Shown: piece after piece, positions 34,473-43,362 of the stretch | How the letters are laid out: the number at the start of each line of letters is the position of its first letter | Position numbering within the stretch: the first letter of the stretch is position 1 | Source: Brevibacillus brevis | GTDB lineage: Bacteria; Bacillota; Bacilli; Brevibacillales; Brevibacillaceae | Assembly: GCF_001039275.2 (NCBI RefSeq) | Contig: NZ_CP030117.1 | Span: forward strand, 6,179,001-6,243,000 | Direction of reading: 5' to 3' | Length of the DNA stretch: 64,000 bases | Translations under genes and position numbers: made by a program | The notes under the pieces: generated by a model | What the model saw: the letters and a program-made list of their open reading frames with translations, nothing else | Told to the model about the DNA's origin: nothing | Database searches by the model: none

Positions 34473-35360
34473 TTAGTTGTAATGAATCTTTTTATCCATA
34501 CCAAAAAACTGAAATGCAGCGACTAACAGCAGCAGCACGACCATGACAATCGTCAATGCCGAAGCCATTCCTTGATCCCAGAAAGAAAACGCCGTCTCGT
34601 ATATGTAGTACAGCAAGAGATTGCTGGCATTATCCGGTCCGCCTTTGGTCATGATCACCAAATGATCAACCAGCTTGAAAGAGTTGGTGAAGGCGATAAT
34701 ACTGACAAACATCGTCGTTGGCATAAGCAGCGGAAAGGTGATGCGGCGAAAAACCGTCCACGATGATGCCCCTTCCATGGAGGCGGATTCGTATAGCTCC
34801 TGTGAAATGTTTTGAAGCCCGGCCAAATAAAAGATCATGAAATAGCCCGCTTCCTTCCAAATGACCATGAAGATCATCGCCCACATCACATTTTTCTGAT
34901 CGCCGAGCCAGTTCATGTCGCCTTTTCCGAACCACTCCATCACATGACTAAGTGCTCCGTACTCCGGTGTGTAAATAAACAGCCAGATGTTCGCCACGGC
35001 AATCATCGGAACAACTGTCGGGTAAAAATAAGCCGTGCGGATAAAGCTCTTCCCTCGTAATGCCTTGTTGGCGAACAGAGCCATAGCTAGCGCGAGAGCC
35101 ACACTCGTCGGCACCGTTCCGATGGCAAACCAGATATTATTGGTCAGCACCTTCCAAAACACTTCATCTTCCACCATTTGTTTATAATTATCTATCCCGT
35201 TAAAAAACGGCTCTGGAGAACCCAGATCCGCTTGATGAAAACTGAGTATGAACGTTTGTATAACCGGATAGAAGGTAAACAAGAGCAGGAAGATGAGGGA
35301 GGGAAGGAGCAAGAGCCAGGCGTACATGTTCACTTTCCATTTTGCGCGTAGTTCCCCCAT
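34473..35360 (-). CDS. ABC transporter permease (UgpA/MalF-like)
   Basis: 295 residues with six transmembrane helices and the EAA motif YESASMEGASSWTVFRRI. It lacks the long periplasmic loop of E. coli MalF, as usual for Gram-positive CUT1 importers. It starts from ATG after GGGGGAG. Adjacent genes encode the binding protein, partner permease and ATPase. The sequence alone supports carbohydrate-uptake-1 type; the glycerol-phosphate substrate is inferred from context. Confidence 0.85.
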   Translation of the reverse strand: MGELRAKWKVNMYAWLLLLPSLIFLLLFTFYPVIQTFILSFHQADLGSPEPFFNGIDNYKQMVEDEVFWKVLTNNIWFAIGTVPTSVALALAMALFANKALRGKSFIRTAYFYPTVVPMIAVANIWLFIYTPEYGALSHVMEWFGKGDMNWLGDQKNVMWAMIFMVIWKEAGYFMIFYLAGLQNISQELYESASMEGASSWTVFRRITFPLLMPTTMFVSIIAFTNSFKLVDHLVIMTKGGPDNASNLLLYYIYETAFSFWDQGMASALTIVMVVLLLLVAAFQFFGMDKKIHYN

Positions 35361-35387
35361 TGTCGCTCCCCCATTGCCTTGCTTGAT

Positions 35388-36704
35388 TTATTTGTTAAAC
35401 GGCGCCAGCATCTTGTCCGCTTCTTCCTGCGCTTTTTTCAATGCTTCCGCAGGCTCGGATTGACCAGTGATCACGGATTGTAGCGTGTCGTTCAAGAGCT
35501 TTGTCACTTTGCCGTTATTGTGTGTAGACAGCTCAGCATGACCGAATTCCAGTTGGTCGCGAGCCACTGCTGCTGCCGGGAAGTCCTTGACGTATTGCTT
35601 CATCGCCTCTTCTTCATAAGCAGACTTGCGTGTAGCAACATAACCTGTATCAACACTCCACTGTGCAGCGCGCTTAGGCTCGGTCATAAAGCGAATGAAC
35701 TTCCATGCCGCTTCCTGTTTCTTTGCATCCGTTCCTTTAAACATGTAGAAGTTTCCGCCACCTGTCGGGCTGCCGTAGTTCTTTTTCGCTGGCAAAAACG
35801 CTACGCCAAAGTCAAACTTCGCGCTTTTCTTCACGTTCGTCAGGTTCCCTGTCGTATGGAACATCATCGCCGTTTTGCCTTCCAAGAAATCAGACGGTAC
35901 AGTCGCCCACTCGTTGACACCTTCAGGCATGACTTGATGCTTTTTGGACAAATCTACCCAAAATTGCAGAGCTTCTACATTTTCTGGCGTATCAAAAAAC
36001 ACTTTTTTCCCATCTTCGGACATCAAGTTCTTGCCGTTTTGCAGGGCCAACGCTTGGAACATCCAATATGTGAAGCTCGAGGAAGGAATCTCAACACCGT
36101 AACGTCCGTCCTTTTTCAATTTGGCCGCGTACGAAACCAGCTCGTCCCATGATGTCGGCGGCTTTTCCGGATCAAGCCCGACTTCCTTGAACGCGTCCTT
36201 GTTGTAATAGAGCACGATGGTGCTGCGCTGGAATGGAATGCTGTATGTCTTGCCGTCTACTTGGGAATTCGCCAAGAATCCCGGGAAGAAATCATTTACG
36301 TAGTCGCTGCCGCCATCCTTGGCAATGAAGTCGTCCATCGGAAGGATTGCATCCATATCCATCATCGTATGCAGCTCAGTCGAGAGCATCACCGCTACGT
36401 CGGGAGGAGTTTTGCCCTGTACAGCTGCCTGTACTTTTGTCGTCGTATCCTGATAGCTGCCCGTATAGACCGGTTTGACTGTGATATCTGGGTTTTCTTT
36501 GTTAAATTCCTCTGCCATACCATCCACGATCTTGGTCAAAGGACCGCCAACCGCGACCGGATAATAGAAGGACAGCTCTGTTTTACCTGATGAATTGGCT
36601 CCTTGCGCCGCGTTGTTCGTGGACGAAGAATTACCACTGGAGCAACCCGTGATCAGACTCATACTCATAACGACCGCAAACAAGCTTTTGACAACTTTAC
36701 GCAT
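35388..36704 (-). CDS. Extracellular solute-binding lipoprotein (UgpB-like)
   Basis: 438 residues. Lipoprotein signal peptide with the lipobox LITGC (lipidated Cys at about 21), Ser/Asn-rich tether, then a family-1 solute-binding fold: LSFYYPVAVGGPLTKIVDGM, DVAVMLSTELHTMMDMDAIL, YSIPFQRSTIVLYYNKDAF, PTSWDELVSYAAKLKKDG, GGGNFYMFKGTDAKKQEAAW. The Phe/Tyr/Pro opening and GGGNFY resemble glycerol-3-phosphate binding proteins rather than maltose binders. It captures ligand outside the membrane for the permease pair. Confidence 0.85.
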   Translation of the reverse strand: MRKVVKSLFAVVMSMSLITGCSSGNSSSTNNAAQGANSSGKTELSFYYPVAVGGPLTKIVDGMAEEFNKENPDITVKPVYTGSYQDTTTKVQAAVQGKTPPDVAVMLSTELHTMMDMDAILPMDDFIAKDGGSDYVNDFFPGFLANSQVDGKTYSIPFQRSTIVLYYNKDAFKEVGLDPEKPPTSWDELVSYAAKLKKDGRYGVEIPSSSFTYWMFQALALQNGKNLMSEDGKKVFFDTPENVEALQFWVDLSKKHQVMPEGVNEWATVPSDFLEGKTAMMFHTTGNLTNVKKSAKFDFGVAFLPAKKNYGSPTGGGNFYMFKGTDAKKQEAAWKFIRFMTEPKRAAQWSVDTGYVATRKSAYEEEAMKQYVKDFPAAAVARDQLEFGHAELSTHNNGKVTKLLNDTLQSVITGQSEPAEALKKAQEEADKMLAPFNK

Positions 36705-36729
36705 CGCAGTACCTCTCCCTTTTCTTTTC

Positions 36730-37830
36730 TCAATTAGTCGTAACTGCTAGATTTTTTCCGGTTTCTCCTTCAAACACGTTCACCTGAGCTGGATCAAAAC
36801 GAACATGCATGGTTTCGCCTCGTTTGCAATGCCATTGCCCGTTCCATTTGGCCTTCCACAGCTTGTCTCCCACGGTGAATTCCACAATGGTCTCAGAACC
36901 GAGAATCTCTACTCCCTGCACAGTGACAGGGAATTGGCAGGAAGCATCAACAGATTGCCCTTCAAGGGCGGGTTGAAGTGACTCTGGACGCAAACCGAGA
37001 ACGACCGGGGTCTGGTCCTTGATACCGTGAAACATAGGAAGTGGCAAAAAATGCTGACCTGCCAGCTCAATTCCTGCTTGATCGCCTGCCCGCCAAATGG
37101 CAGGTACCGTATTCATCGGGGGTGCCCCCGTAAACTCCGCCACGAACAAATTCGCTGGATGGTTGTAAACGTCGAGCGGTTTTCCGACTTGCTGGACCTC
37201 GCCGTCGCGCAGGACCATCATGCGGTCTGCCATCGTCATCGCTTCCACCTGATCGTGCGTCACGTAAATCATCGTGATGCCCAGCTCTTGCTGCAAGCGA
37301 CGGATTTCCGTGCGCATGTGCCCGCGCAGCTTGGCATCCAGATTGGACAAAGGCTCGTCCATCAGGCAGATAGGGTGCTGACTGACGATAGCCCTTCCGA
37401 GTGCAACACGCTGTCGTTGTCCCCCGGATAATTCCTTCGGCTTGCGTTGCAAAAGATGCGCGATACCCAGCATCTCTGCTACACGTTCCAACCGCTTGCC
37501 CTGCTCCGCTTTGTCTACTTTTCGAACCTGCAAACCAAACAAAATATTATCTTTTACCGTCAAATGCGGATAAAGTGCGTAATTTTGAAACACCATGGAG
37601 ATGTTTCGCCCGCTCGGAGGGACTTGGTTCATCGGCTTGCCGCCAATCAACAGCTCTCCCGTGCTGATCTCCTCCAGCCCGGCAATCATGCGCAGTGTGG
37701 TTGATTTCCCACAACCAGAAGGCCCTACCAGCACGAAAAATTCTCCTGGTAGAATACGAGCACTCACTTCATTGACTACCTTCTGGCCCCCATACATCTT
37801 GGAAATGCGCCGCAATTCCACTTCAGCCAC
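36730..37830 (-). CDS. ABC transporter ATP-binding protein (UgpC/MalK-like)
   Basis: 366 residues. All ABC motifs are intact: Walker A GPSGCGKST, Q-loop FQNYALYPHLTV, signature LSGGQRQRVALGRA, Walker B ICLMDEP, D-loop SNLDAKL and H-loop YVTHDQ. The C-terminal MalK-type OB-fold regulatory domain is about 240-360 (VLGLRPESL, DPAQVNVFEGETG). GTG start after GGGGGGAAAG. Genes for its own binding protein and permeases are downstream, but MalK-type ATPases can also serve other importers. Confidence 0.9.
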   Translation of the reverse strand: MAEVELRRISKMYGGQKVVNEVSARILPGEFFVLVGPSGCGKSTTLRMIAGLEEISTGELLIGGKPMNQVPPSGRNISMVFQNYALYPHLTVKDNILFGLQVRKVDKAEQGKRLERVAEMLGIAHLLQRKPKELSGGQRQRVALGRAIVSQHPICLMDEPLSNLDAKLRGHMRTEIRRLQQELGITMIYVTHDQVEAMTMADRMMVLRDGEVQQVGKPLDVYNHPANLFVAEFTGAPPMNTVPAIWRAGDQAGIELAGQHFLPLPMFHGIKDQTPVVLGLRPESLQPALEGQSVDASCQFPVTVQGVEILGSETIVEFTVGDKLWKAKWNGQWHCKRGETMHVRFDPAQVNVFEGETGKNLAVTTN

Positions 37831-37891
37831 GACTTTCCCCCCTGAACCTCTCGCTGTTTTTTACGTATCACTCGACTATAACAATTGCTTA

Positions 37892-39973
37892 CTAAGGTAA
37901 TATTTGGTCATTGTAAAGTTTCTGTGCATAGTCGGTAATAATCCCGCCGACTCCCGCCTCGGTTGCCCGCTTCATATCTGCTTCCTCGTTAACGGTATAC
38001 ACGGTCAAAATGATTCCCCGATGCTTGGCAAAACGAATTAGCTCTGGCGTGACAATCTGATGGTTGATAAAGTATTGGGCATTCAGTTGAACCGCGTCTG
38101 TTACCTGCTTTTCGGCATACTGTTCCAGCTGTTCCTTTGGCTTGGTCCCGCTCAAGGTAAAGCCCAGTCCCAATTCCGGATTGAGCTTGGCGAAACGCTC
38201 CAATACTTCTGAGCTGAAGCTGCTGACAATTACATCTTCAACCATGTCGTGCTCCTTGATAGCCTTCGCCATTTCCTTTTCGTACCCAATCCCCTTTGCT
38301 TCCAGAATGAGCACCGCTTTGCCCTTGGCCGCTTCCAGCAGTTCATCCATAGTAGGGATGACAGCATCGGTAATCTCAGGCTGGTACCAGGAAGGATTTG
38401 CTGGATCGAGCTTGTTCGCGTTCAATTCGCGCAGTTCCTTCAGCGTGAAATCCTTTACCTTCCCTGTACCGTTGGTCGTACGCTCCAGATCAAAGTCGTG
38501 GATCAGGACAAGGTGGCCATCCTTTGTTTTGTGAACGTCTGTCTCGATAATTTCCACACCCAGCTCCATCGCTTCTTCAAAGGCGTACATCGTGTTTTCC
38601 GGCTTTAAGGAAGGAATACCTCGATGCGCCATCACCATCGGAGGTTGCGTGATGCTTTTCTCCGGGTATGCATTAAGCAGCTCATGTACCTCTTTTGGAT
38701 CGTGTGAGACAACCCCCGCCACACCCATCTCGATCATTTCACTCGCTTGGCTCTTGTTCGCCCGATCAATTCCCCACACGGACAACCCGCGATTGCGGAA
38801 GTAGCGAATGACATCCTCCGTCATCGCCGTTTGCGAGAGAACGATCACATTGGAACGACTGCTCCTGGCTGAGCGCACGAGCTCCTTTTGCTTCTTTTCG
38901 TTCAGCTTGCCGTCGATATACACGAGGGCACCACGGTATTCATTGTTTTTCTCCCGCATCTCTTGGACGATTTCCGGTCGGGAAGACACAATGTGCACAT
39001 CAGTGAGGTTCTCTTTCTGGAGCAGGCGGTCGACCTCCGCTACCAATTTCTTGTCCTCGATATGAATCACCGGGATCGCCTTGCCCTTGATCTGCTCCAG
39101 TACCTCGTCCAGTGATGTGCCATCCTGAGTGACGACTCCGTTCTTCCCGGATTTTTTCACCGGAATAAAAATGGACGACGCTTCTGCTTCCAGAATCGCA
39201 TCGATCTCGGACTTCTTGTCGTACATGGCAATCACCGTCGGCGGAAGGACAATTCCCGTCTTAGGTTCAGGGACAATCAGCACGTCTTCCTTCAGATCAG
39301 AGACCGGAATCTTGTCTTTTCGGGCATTCGGTCCAAACAACAACTCACCAGGGGTCGGCTTGGGCTGATCGACAAAATCTCTGGACGCATCATTCGTATC
39401 CTTTTCCGTCAGGCGTTCCATCGAGTGTCCGCCAGCTACTCCCGGATGAGAGGTAACTCCCGGAACCTTCGCATCCATATAAGCCATCGAATCCACCACA
39501 TTGTACTCAGGGTCCATCAAAATGACGTGGTCGCCGCCATTCGCCAAATAAATGCTGCCTGTCGCCCAATCTGTCGGCAATAGCTCAGGGACGTCCTCCA
39601 TGGAATCGAACAATTCAAAATCAGGCGTGACGTCATGGCGTTCCACGATTCCGTCAGCATAGCGGGAAATGACAATCGTCTGGTAAGGATCAATCATGGT
39701 GCCTTCCGGAAACGCATGCATCCCTTCATTTCCTCCACGCTTTTCCTCGTCGCCGATCATGTATCCACTCAAATCAATCGGATCGTCGGAGATATTGGTG
39801 ATTTCGATAAACTCGCCTGTGCTTTCATCAAAGAGAGGATCATTGACAACTTCTGTGATGAGCAAGGTTTTGCTCACCGCGCTTTGTGCCATCACGGACG
39901 GCATACTGCCTGTCACCAGACTTGCTGCCATTAGTGACCACAACCACTTTTTGCTGCTCTTTCCCAACTCCAT
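37892..39973 (-). CDS. Exported glycerophosphodiester phosphodiesterase with lamin-tail and degenerate GDPD domains
   Basis: 693 residues. Signal peptide (about 1-30, ending SVMAQ). Lamin-tail domain (about 35-160: LITEVVNDPLFDESTGEFIEI, LSGYMIGDEEKRGG). A middle region (about 240-440) reads like a GDPD half-domain without catalytic residues: its end GLSVWGIDRANKSQASEMIE repeats the form of the C-terminal GIILTVYTVNEEADMKRATE. The active GDPD domain is 444-693: HRG at 450-452, ENT, EIIETDVHKTKDGHLVLIHDFDLERTTNGTG. It should cleave glycerophosphodiesters (lipid or teichoic-acid derived) outside the cell, supplying glycerol-3-phosphate to the adjacent importer. Confidence 0.9.
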   Translation of the reverse strand: MELGKSSKKWLWSLMAASLVTGSMPSVMAQSAVSKTLLITEVVNDPLFDESTGEFIEITNISDDPIDLSGYMIGDEEKRGGNEGMHAFPEGTMIDPYQTIVISRYADGIVERHDVTPDFELFDSMEDVPELLPTDWATGSIYLANGGDHVILMDPEYNVVDSMAYMDAKVPGVTSHPGVAGGHSMERLTEKDTNDASRDFVDQPKPTPGELLFGPNARKDKIPVSDLKEDVLIVPEPKTGIVLPPTVIAMYDKKSEIDAILEAEASSIFIPVKKSGKNGVVTQDGTSLDEVLEQIKGKAIPVIHIEDKKLVAEVDRLLQKENLTDVHIVSSRPEIVQEMREKNNEYRGALVYIDGKLNEKKQKELVRSARSSRSNVIVLSQTAMTEDVIRYFRNRGLSVWGIDRANKSQASEMIEMGVAGVVSHDPKEVHELLNAYPEKSITQPPMVMAHRGIPSLKPENTMYAFEEAMELGVEIIETDVHKTKDGHLVLIHDFDLERTTNGTGKVKDFTLKELRELNANKLDPANPSWYQPEITDAVIPTMDELLEAAKGKAVLILEAKGIGYEKEMAKAIKEHDMVEDVIVSSFSSEVLERFAKLNPELGLGFTLSGTKPKEQLEQYAEKQVTDAVQLNAQYFINHQIVTPELIRFAKHRGIILTVYTVNEEADMKRATEAGVGGIITDYAQKLYNDQILP

Positions 39974-39994
39974 CTCCCATGCCTCCTCGTTTTC

Positions 39995-40783
39995 CTACTC
40001 GACTTGCACCATGGCTTCCATCGTCGGAAGGATGTAATCTGGCTGAATCTCTGTGGCTTCCAGTTCGCGGCTGGTTGTCACACCTGTCATGACCAGCGCC
40101 GTTTTCATGCCGCTGTTTTTCCCAAGTAAAATGTCTGTTTCCAAACGGTCACCCACCATGACGCATCTTTCTGGCTGCACTTGGAGCTGTTGAAAAACCT
40201 GATCGGCGTAGTACCGGGACGGCTTGCCAGTCATCGCCCAGACAGAGGCTCCACCAGCCGTTTCAATCGCTCTCGCCAACGCCCATGTATCAGGAATAGC
40301 TCCCCCTGGCACCGGACATAGCGGATCGGGGTTCGCTACGATCAGGTGTGCTCCGTTTCGCACAGCGTCAGCAGCCTGTTGCAGCTTTTCATACGTAAAT
40401 GCACGGTCCATTCCAACCAATACATGCGTTGCTTCCTCCGCATCTTGCACCTGCTTTATATGAAAGCTCGCAATCTCTTCCTCCAAGGCAGGCTCCCCAA
40501 TGATCAGGACACGCGCTTGCTCCGCATTTTCTTGAAGATACAATCCCGCCGCATAGGCAGCCGTCATGATTTCTTCCCGCCGAGCAGCCAATCCGAGCTT
40601 CTGGAGGCGAGTCTGACAAGCTGTTCTTGTCTGTACCGTCGTATTGGTCAAAAACATGATTTTTTTCTGCTTCTCCCGCAGCGCGGCAAGTGTCTTTTCC
40701 ACCCCAGGAAGCAGTTCATTCCCGAGAAAAATCGTTCCATCCAAATCAAAAAAATACGCATCGTACCTATCTGTATCTAGCAA
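39995..40783 (-). CDS. HAD-IIA family phosphatase (NagD/AraL-like)
   Basis: 262 residues. HAD motifs: DLDGTIFLG (nucleophile and acid Asp), TNTTVQTR, GKPSRYY (Lys) and VGDRLETDILLGKNSGM (acidic pair). The cap of the C2a type lies between motifs II and III. Family members dephosphorylate sugar phosphates, nucleotides or glycerol phosphate. As first gene of the glycerophosphodiester operon, glycerol-phosphate or a related metabolite is a reasonable substrate. TTG start at 40783, with AGGGGAT and AAGGAG upstream. The leader terminator ends about 20 bases upstream. Confidence 0.85.
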   Translation of the reverse strand: MLDTDRYDAYFFDLDGTIFLGNELLPGVEKTLAALREKQKKIMFLTNTTVQTRTACQTRLQKLGLAARREEIMTAAYAAGLYLQENAEQARVLIIGEPALEEEIASFHIKQVQDAEEATHVLVGMDRAFTYEKLQQAADAVRNGAHLIVANPDPLCPVPGGAIPDTWALARAIETAGGASVWAMTGKPSRYYADQVFQQLQVQPERCVMVGDRLETDILLGKNSGMKTALVMTGVTTSRELEATEIQPDYILPTMEAMVQVE

Positions 40784-40803
40784 ATCCCCTGCTCGCTCCT
40801 TTC

Positions 40804-40899
40804 ATTCGAAAACACAAAAAGCCCTCATACACGGCAATAGCACAAAGAAACAAACCGATCGAACGGTCTTTTTCGAATCTATTGCTGTATGAGGGCTTT
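40804..40899 (-). promoter_or_regulatory. Leader terminator, probable GlpP antitermination target
   Basis: On the minus strand AAAGCCCTCATACAGCAATAG (40899-40879) pairs with CTATTGCCGTGTATGAGGGC (40840-40821), with an apical ACCG/CGGT hairpin. It is followed by TTTTTGTGTTTT, only 20 bases before the first gene. An intact Rho-independent terminator between promoter and operon implies conditional read-through. GlpP is encoded by the last gene of the same operon. Structure seen; regulator assignment inferred. Confidence 0.75.
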
Positions 40900-40949
40900 C
40901 TCCACGTCTCGACCCACTTACAGACGTTATTCATTTGGTTGATAGATCG

Positions 40950-40955
40950 ATCATA
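40950..40955 (-). promoter_or_regulatory. Extended -10 box of the glycerophosphodiester operon
   Basis: Minus strand TGTTATGAT: TATGAT (40955-40950) with an upstream TGn. No good -35. A start near 40943 would give a leader of about 160 nt containing the terminator above. Confidence 0.4.
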
Positions 40956-41082
40956 ACAAGACATTGTTAAGGGATTGTTGAGCTACTTTTGGTTTTATGT
41001 GAACAACGCCAAAACTAACCAAGTGATTGATGCCAAAAAAAGATTGCAAACTGTCTAAGAAAGAGTAAAATTCTTTGTGGAT

Positions 41083-41101
41083 GATAATGATATTCATTAT
41101 C
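41083..41101 (+). promoter_or_regulatory. Fur box
   Basis: GATAATGATATTCATTATC matches the 19-bp Fur consensus at 18 positions. It overlaps the promoter region (TATAAT at 41106-41111 and 41114-41119) of efeO-efeB-efeU, so iron should repress the operon. Of the 370 gene-free bases from 40784 to 41153, this site and the GlpP leader are the identifiable content. Confidence 0.9.
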
Positions 41102-41153
41102 GAAATATAATCATATAATTATACACTCATATCATATGAAGGGATGTCTTTTC

Positions 41154-42053
41154 ATGATTCAAAAATGGGGTTATCCAATCGCCGCAGTTGTTCTCAGCTC
41201 TTCCTTGCTCGCCGCTTGCGGAAACGCACAAACACAAACCGAAGAGAAAAAACCAGAAGCCGCTCAGCCTGACAAGCCTGCCGCTGCTGATCAGTCTGCG
41301 TCAGCGAGCACTGCTTCTGCTCCTTCTCCTGAGCTGCAAGCTTCTATTGATCAATACCGAAAATGGGTCGTCGACCAAACCGACCAATTCGTAAAAGCAA
41401 CAGAAAGCTTCACCACCGCCGTCAAAGCAGGCGATATGGAAAAAGCGAAAAAGGAGTATGCTCCAGCCCGTGCGTACTTTGAGAGAATCGAACCTATCGC
41501 AGAATCTCTCGGCGATTTTGACCCGTGGATCGATGCTCGCGAAGGCGATGTGCCTGATAACGAATGGCGCGGCTATCATAAATTGGAGAAAGCACTCTGG
41601 GAAACCAAATCGGTTGCTGACCAAGGAAAAGTCGCGGATCAACTGCTGCAAGATGTGAAGCAGCTCCGCGTAAAAGTAGAGAGCGTCGAAATCGATGTGC
41701 CTATGCTGGTAACGGGTGCGGTCGAGCTCTTGAACGAGGTATCGACAAGCAAGGTGACTGGCGAGGAAGAACGCTATTCCCATACGGACTTGTACGATTT
41801 CGCTGCGAACGTGGAAGGCGCTCACGAAATTTACAAAGTATTGAAGCCTGCTGTTACAGCGAAAGACTCTGCTCTTGCTAATGAAATTGAAGCTCGCTTC
41901 GCTGATTTGGATAAAGCACTCGCACCATACCGCAAAGGCGACGGCTATGTGCTGTACACGGAATTGAAGGAAGACCAGGTGAAAAAACTGAGTCAGTCCC
42001 TCGATGCATTGGCTGAACCATTGTCCAAAATGGGTACGATCGTAGGAGGCTAA
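41154..42053 (+). CDS. efeO: EfeO-type iron-uptake lipoprotein (M75/imelysin-like)
   Basis: 299 residues from ATG 41154, which has GAAGGGATG upstream; the ATG at 41136 lacks a ribosome site. Lipobox LLAAC gives a membrane-attached lipoprotein. An Ala/Pro/Ser-rich tether precedes the EfeO/imelysin helical domain (from about residue 65), with the metal-binding HxxE motif in GYHKLEKALWE and DFAANVEGAHEIY. There is no N-terminal cupredoxin, so this is the short EfeM-like form. It should bind iron outside the membrane and hand it to EfeU. First gene of a Fur-regulated operon. Confidence 0.9.
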   Translation: MIQKWGYPIAAVVLSSSLLAACGNAQTQTEEKKPEAAQPDKPAAADQSASASTASAPSPELQASIDQYRKWVVDQTDQFVKATESFTTAVKAGDMEKAKKEYAPARAYFERIEPIAESLGDFDPWIDAREGDVPDNEWRGYHKLEKALWETKSVADQGKVADQLLQDVKQLRVKVESVEIDVPMLVTGAVELLNEVSTSKVTGEEERYSHTDLYDFAANVEGAHEIYKVLKPAVTAKDSALANEIEARFADLDKALAPYRKGDGYVLYTELKEDQVKKLSQSLDALAEPLSKMGTIVGG

Positions 42054-42057
42054 CAAG

Positions 42058-43335
42058 ATGAATGACAAGCATCTCGCAAACACCACAGCGAACAAATTCA
42101 CACGTCGAGAAGCTCTGAAGTTGGCTGGTGTCGGGGGGATTGGACTGCTGTTGGGGGCGACTGGGGTCAATAGCCTTTTATCCTCCTCTCCTAAAAATGA
42201 GCAGACAAGTGCCACTCCGACCGGTGCAGATGAGGTCATTCCCTTTTATGGCAAGCATCAGTCCGGGATCATTACACCTATGCAGGATTTTATCTGCATG
42301 GGTGCTTTTGATTTGACGACGACCTCGCTAGGGGATGTCCGCACCTTGTTTCAAAGCTGGACGCAGGCAGCAGCACGCTTGACTGCCGGCAAAAATGTCG
42401 ATGAAGAGAGCGATAACACCCTTCTTCCTCCTGTCGACACTGGGGAAGCCATGGGCCTGCGCCCAATGAAATTAACGATCACATTTGGGCTTGGTGCTTC
42501 CTTCTTTGATGAGCGCTTTGGCCTTACAGCCAAACGCCCAGCTCCTTTGGTCGATTTACCTCGTTTCAACAGTGATGAAATGCGAAAGGAATGGTCGGGT
42601 GGCGACATTGTCGTGCAAGTCTGTGCCAACGATCCACAGGTCGCCTTCCATGCCCTGCGGAACTTGGCCCGGATCGCTCGAGGCAAAGCTGTCCTCCACT
42701 GGCTACAGGAAGGCTTCCAGCGTACCAGCGCATCCGACCCGACTGGCTCCACACCGCGAAATCTGATGGGCTTCAAGGATGGCACGAACAATCCGCAGGT
42801 GAACGATCCCGCTACCGCAAATGAAGTCGTCTGGGCTAACACTGCTGAAAGTCCCGCGTGGATGGCAGGCGGAAGCTACATGGTCATGCGTCGAATCCGC
42901 ATGCGGATCGAGGTGTGGGATCGCTCCACCCTCACCGATCAGGAGAATACGTTTGGCCGTCACCGTTTAACCGGAGCTCCGCTTGGCAAAGCAAATGAGT
43001 TCGACGAGCTGGAGCTGGATCGCAAGGATGCCAAGGGCAAACCCGTTATTCCTGTGGATTCCCATGTCGCCTTGGCCCATATGGAGGGCAAGGTGAAAAT
43101 TTTGCGGCGCGGTTACTCCTATTCGAGTGGAATGGATCTCAAAACTGGTCAGCTCGATGCTGGGCTTTTGTTCATTTGCTTCAATCGTGATCCGCGCAAG
43201 CAATTCATTCCGATGCAACAAAGGCTCGCATCCGTCGACCTGCTCAATGAATATATCACCCATGTTGGCAGTGGTTTGTACGCCTGTCTTCCTGGTGCAA
43301 GTGAGGGCGGATACATCGGGGACACACTATTTTAA
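42058..43335 (+). CDS. efeB: EfeB-type DyP peroxidase, Tat-exported
   Basis: 425 residues. Tat signal (TRREALKLAGVGGIGLLLG) shows export in folded, haem-loaded form. DyP-type peroxidase fold with the catalytic GxxDG motif in GFKDGTNN (from about 238) and a proximal His region near the C-terminus (DSHVALAHMEGKVKILRRGY). EfeB members oxidise ferrous iron or act on haem at acidic pH and supply ferric iron to EfeU. AGGAGG is eight bases before the ATG, and the gap to efeO is four bases. Confidence 0.92.
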   Translation: MNDKHLANTTANKFTRREALKLAGVGGIGLLLGATGVNSLLSSSPKNEQTSATPTGADEVIPFYGKHQSGIITPMQDFICMGAFDLTTTSLGDVRTLFQSWTQAAARLTAGKNVDEESDNTLLPPVDTGEAMGLRPMKLTITFGLGASFFDERFGLTAKRPAPLVDLPRFNSDEMRKEWSGGDIVVQVCANDPQVAFHALRNLARIARGKAVLHWLQEGFQRTSASDPTGSTPRNLMGFKDGTNNPQVNDPATANEVVWANTAESPAWMAGGSYMVMRRIRMRIEVWDRSTLTDQENTFGRHRLTGAPLGKANEFDELELDRKDAKGKPVIPVDSHVALAHMEGKVKILRRGYSYSSGMDLKTGQLDAGLLFICFNRDPRKQFIPMQQRLASVDLLNEYITHVGSGLYACLPGASEGGYIGDTLF

Positions 43336-43362
43336 CCAACTACCAGGGATGGAGTGAACACC

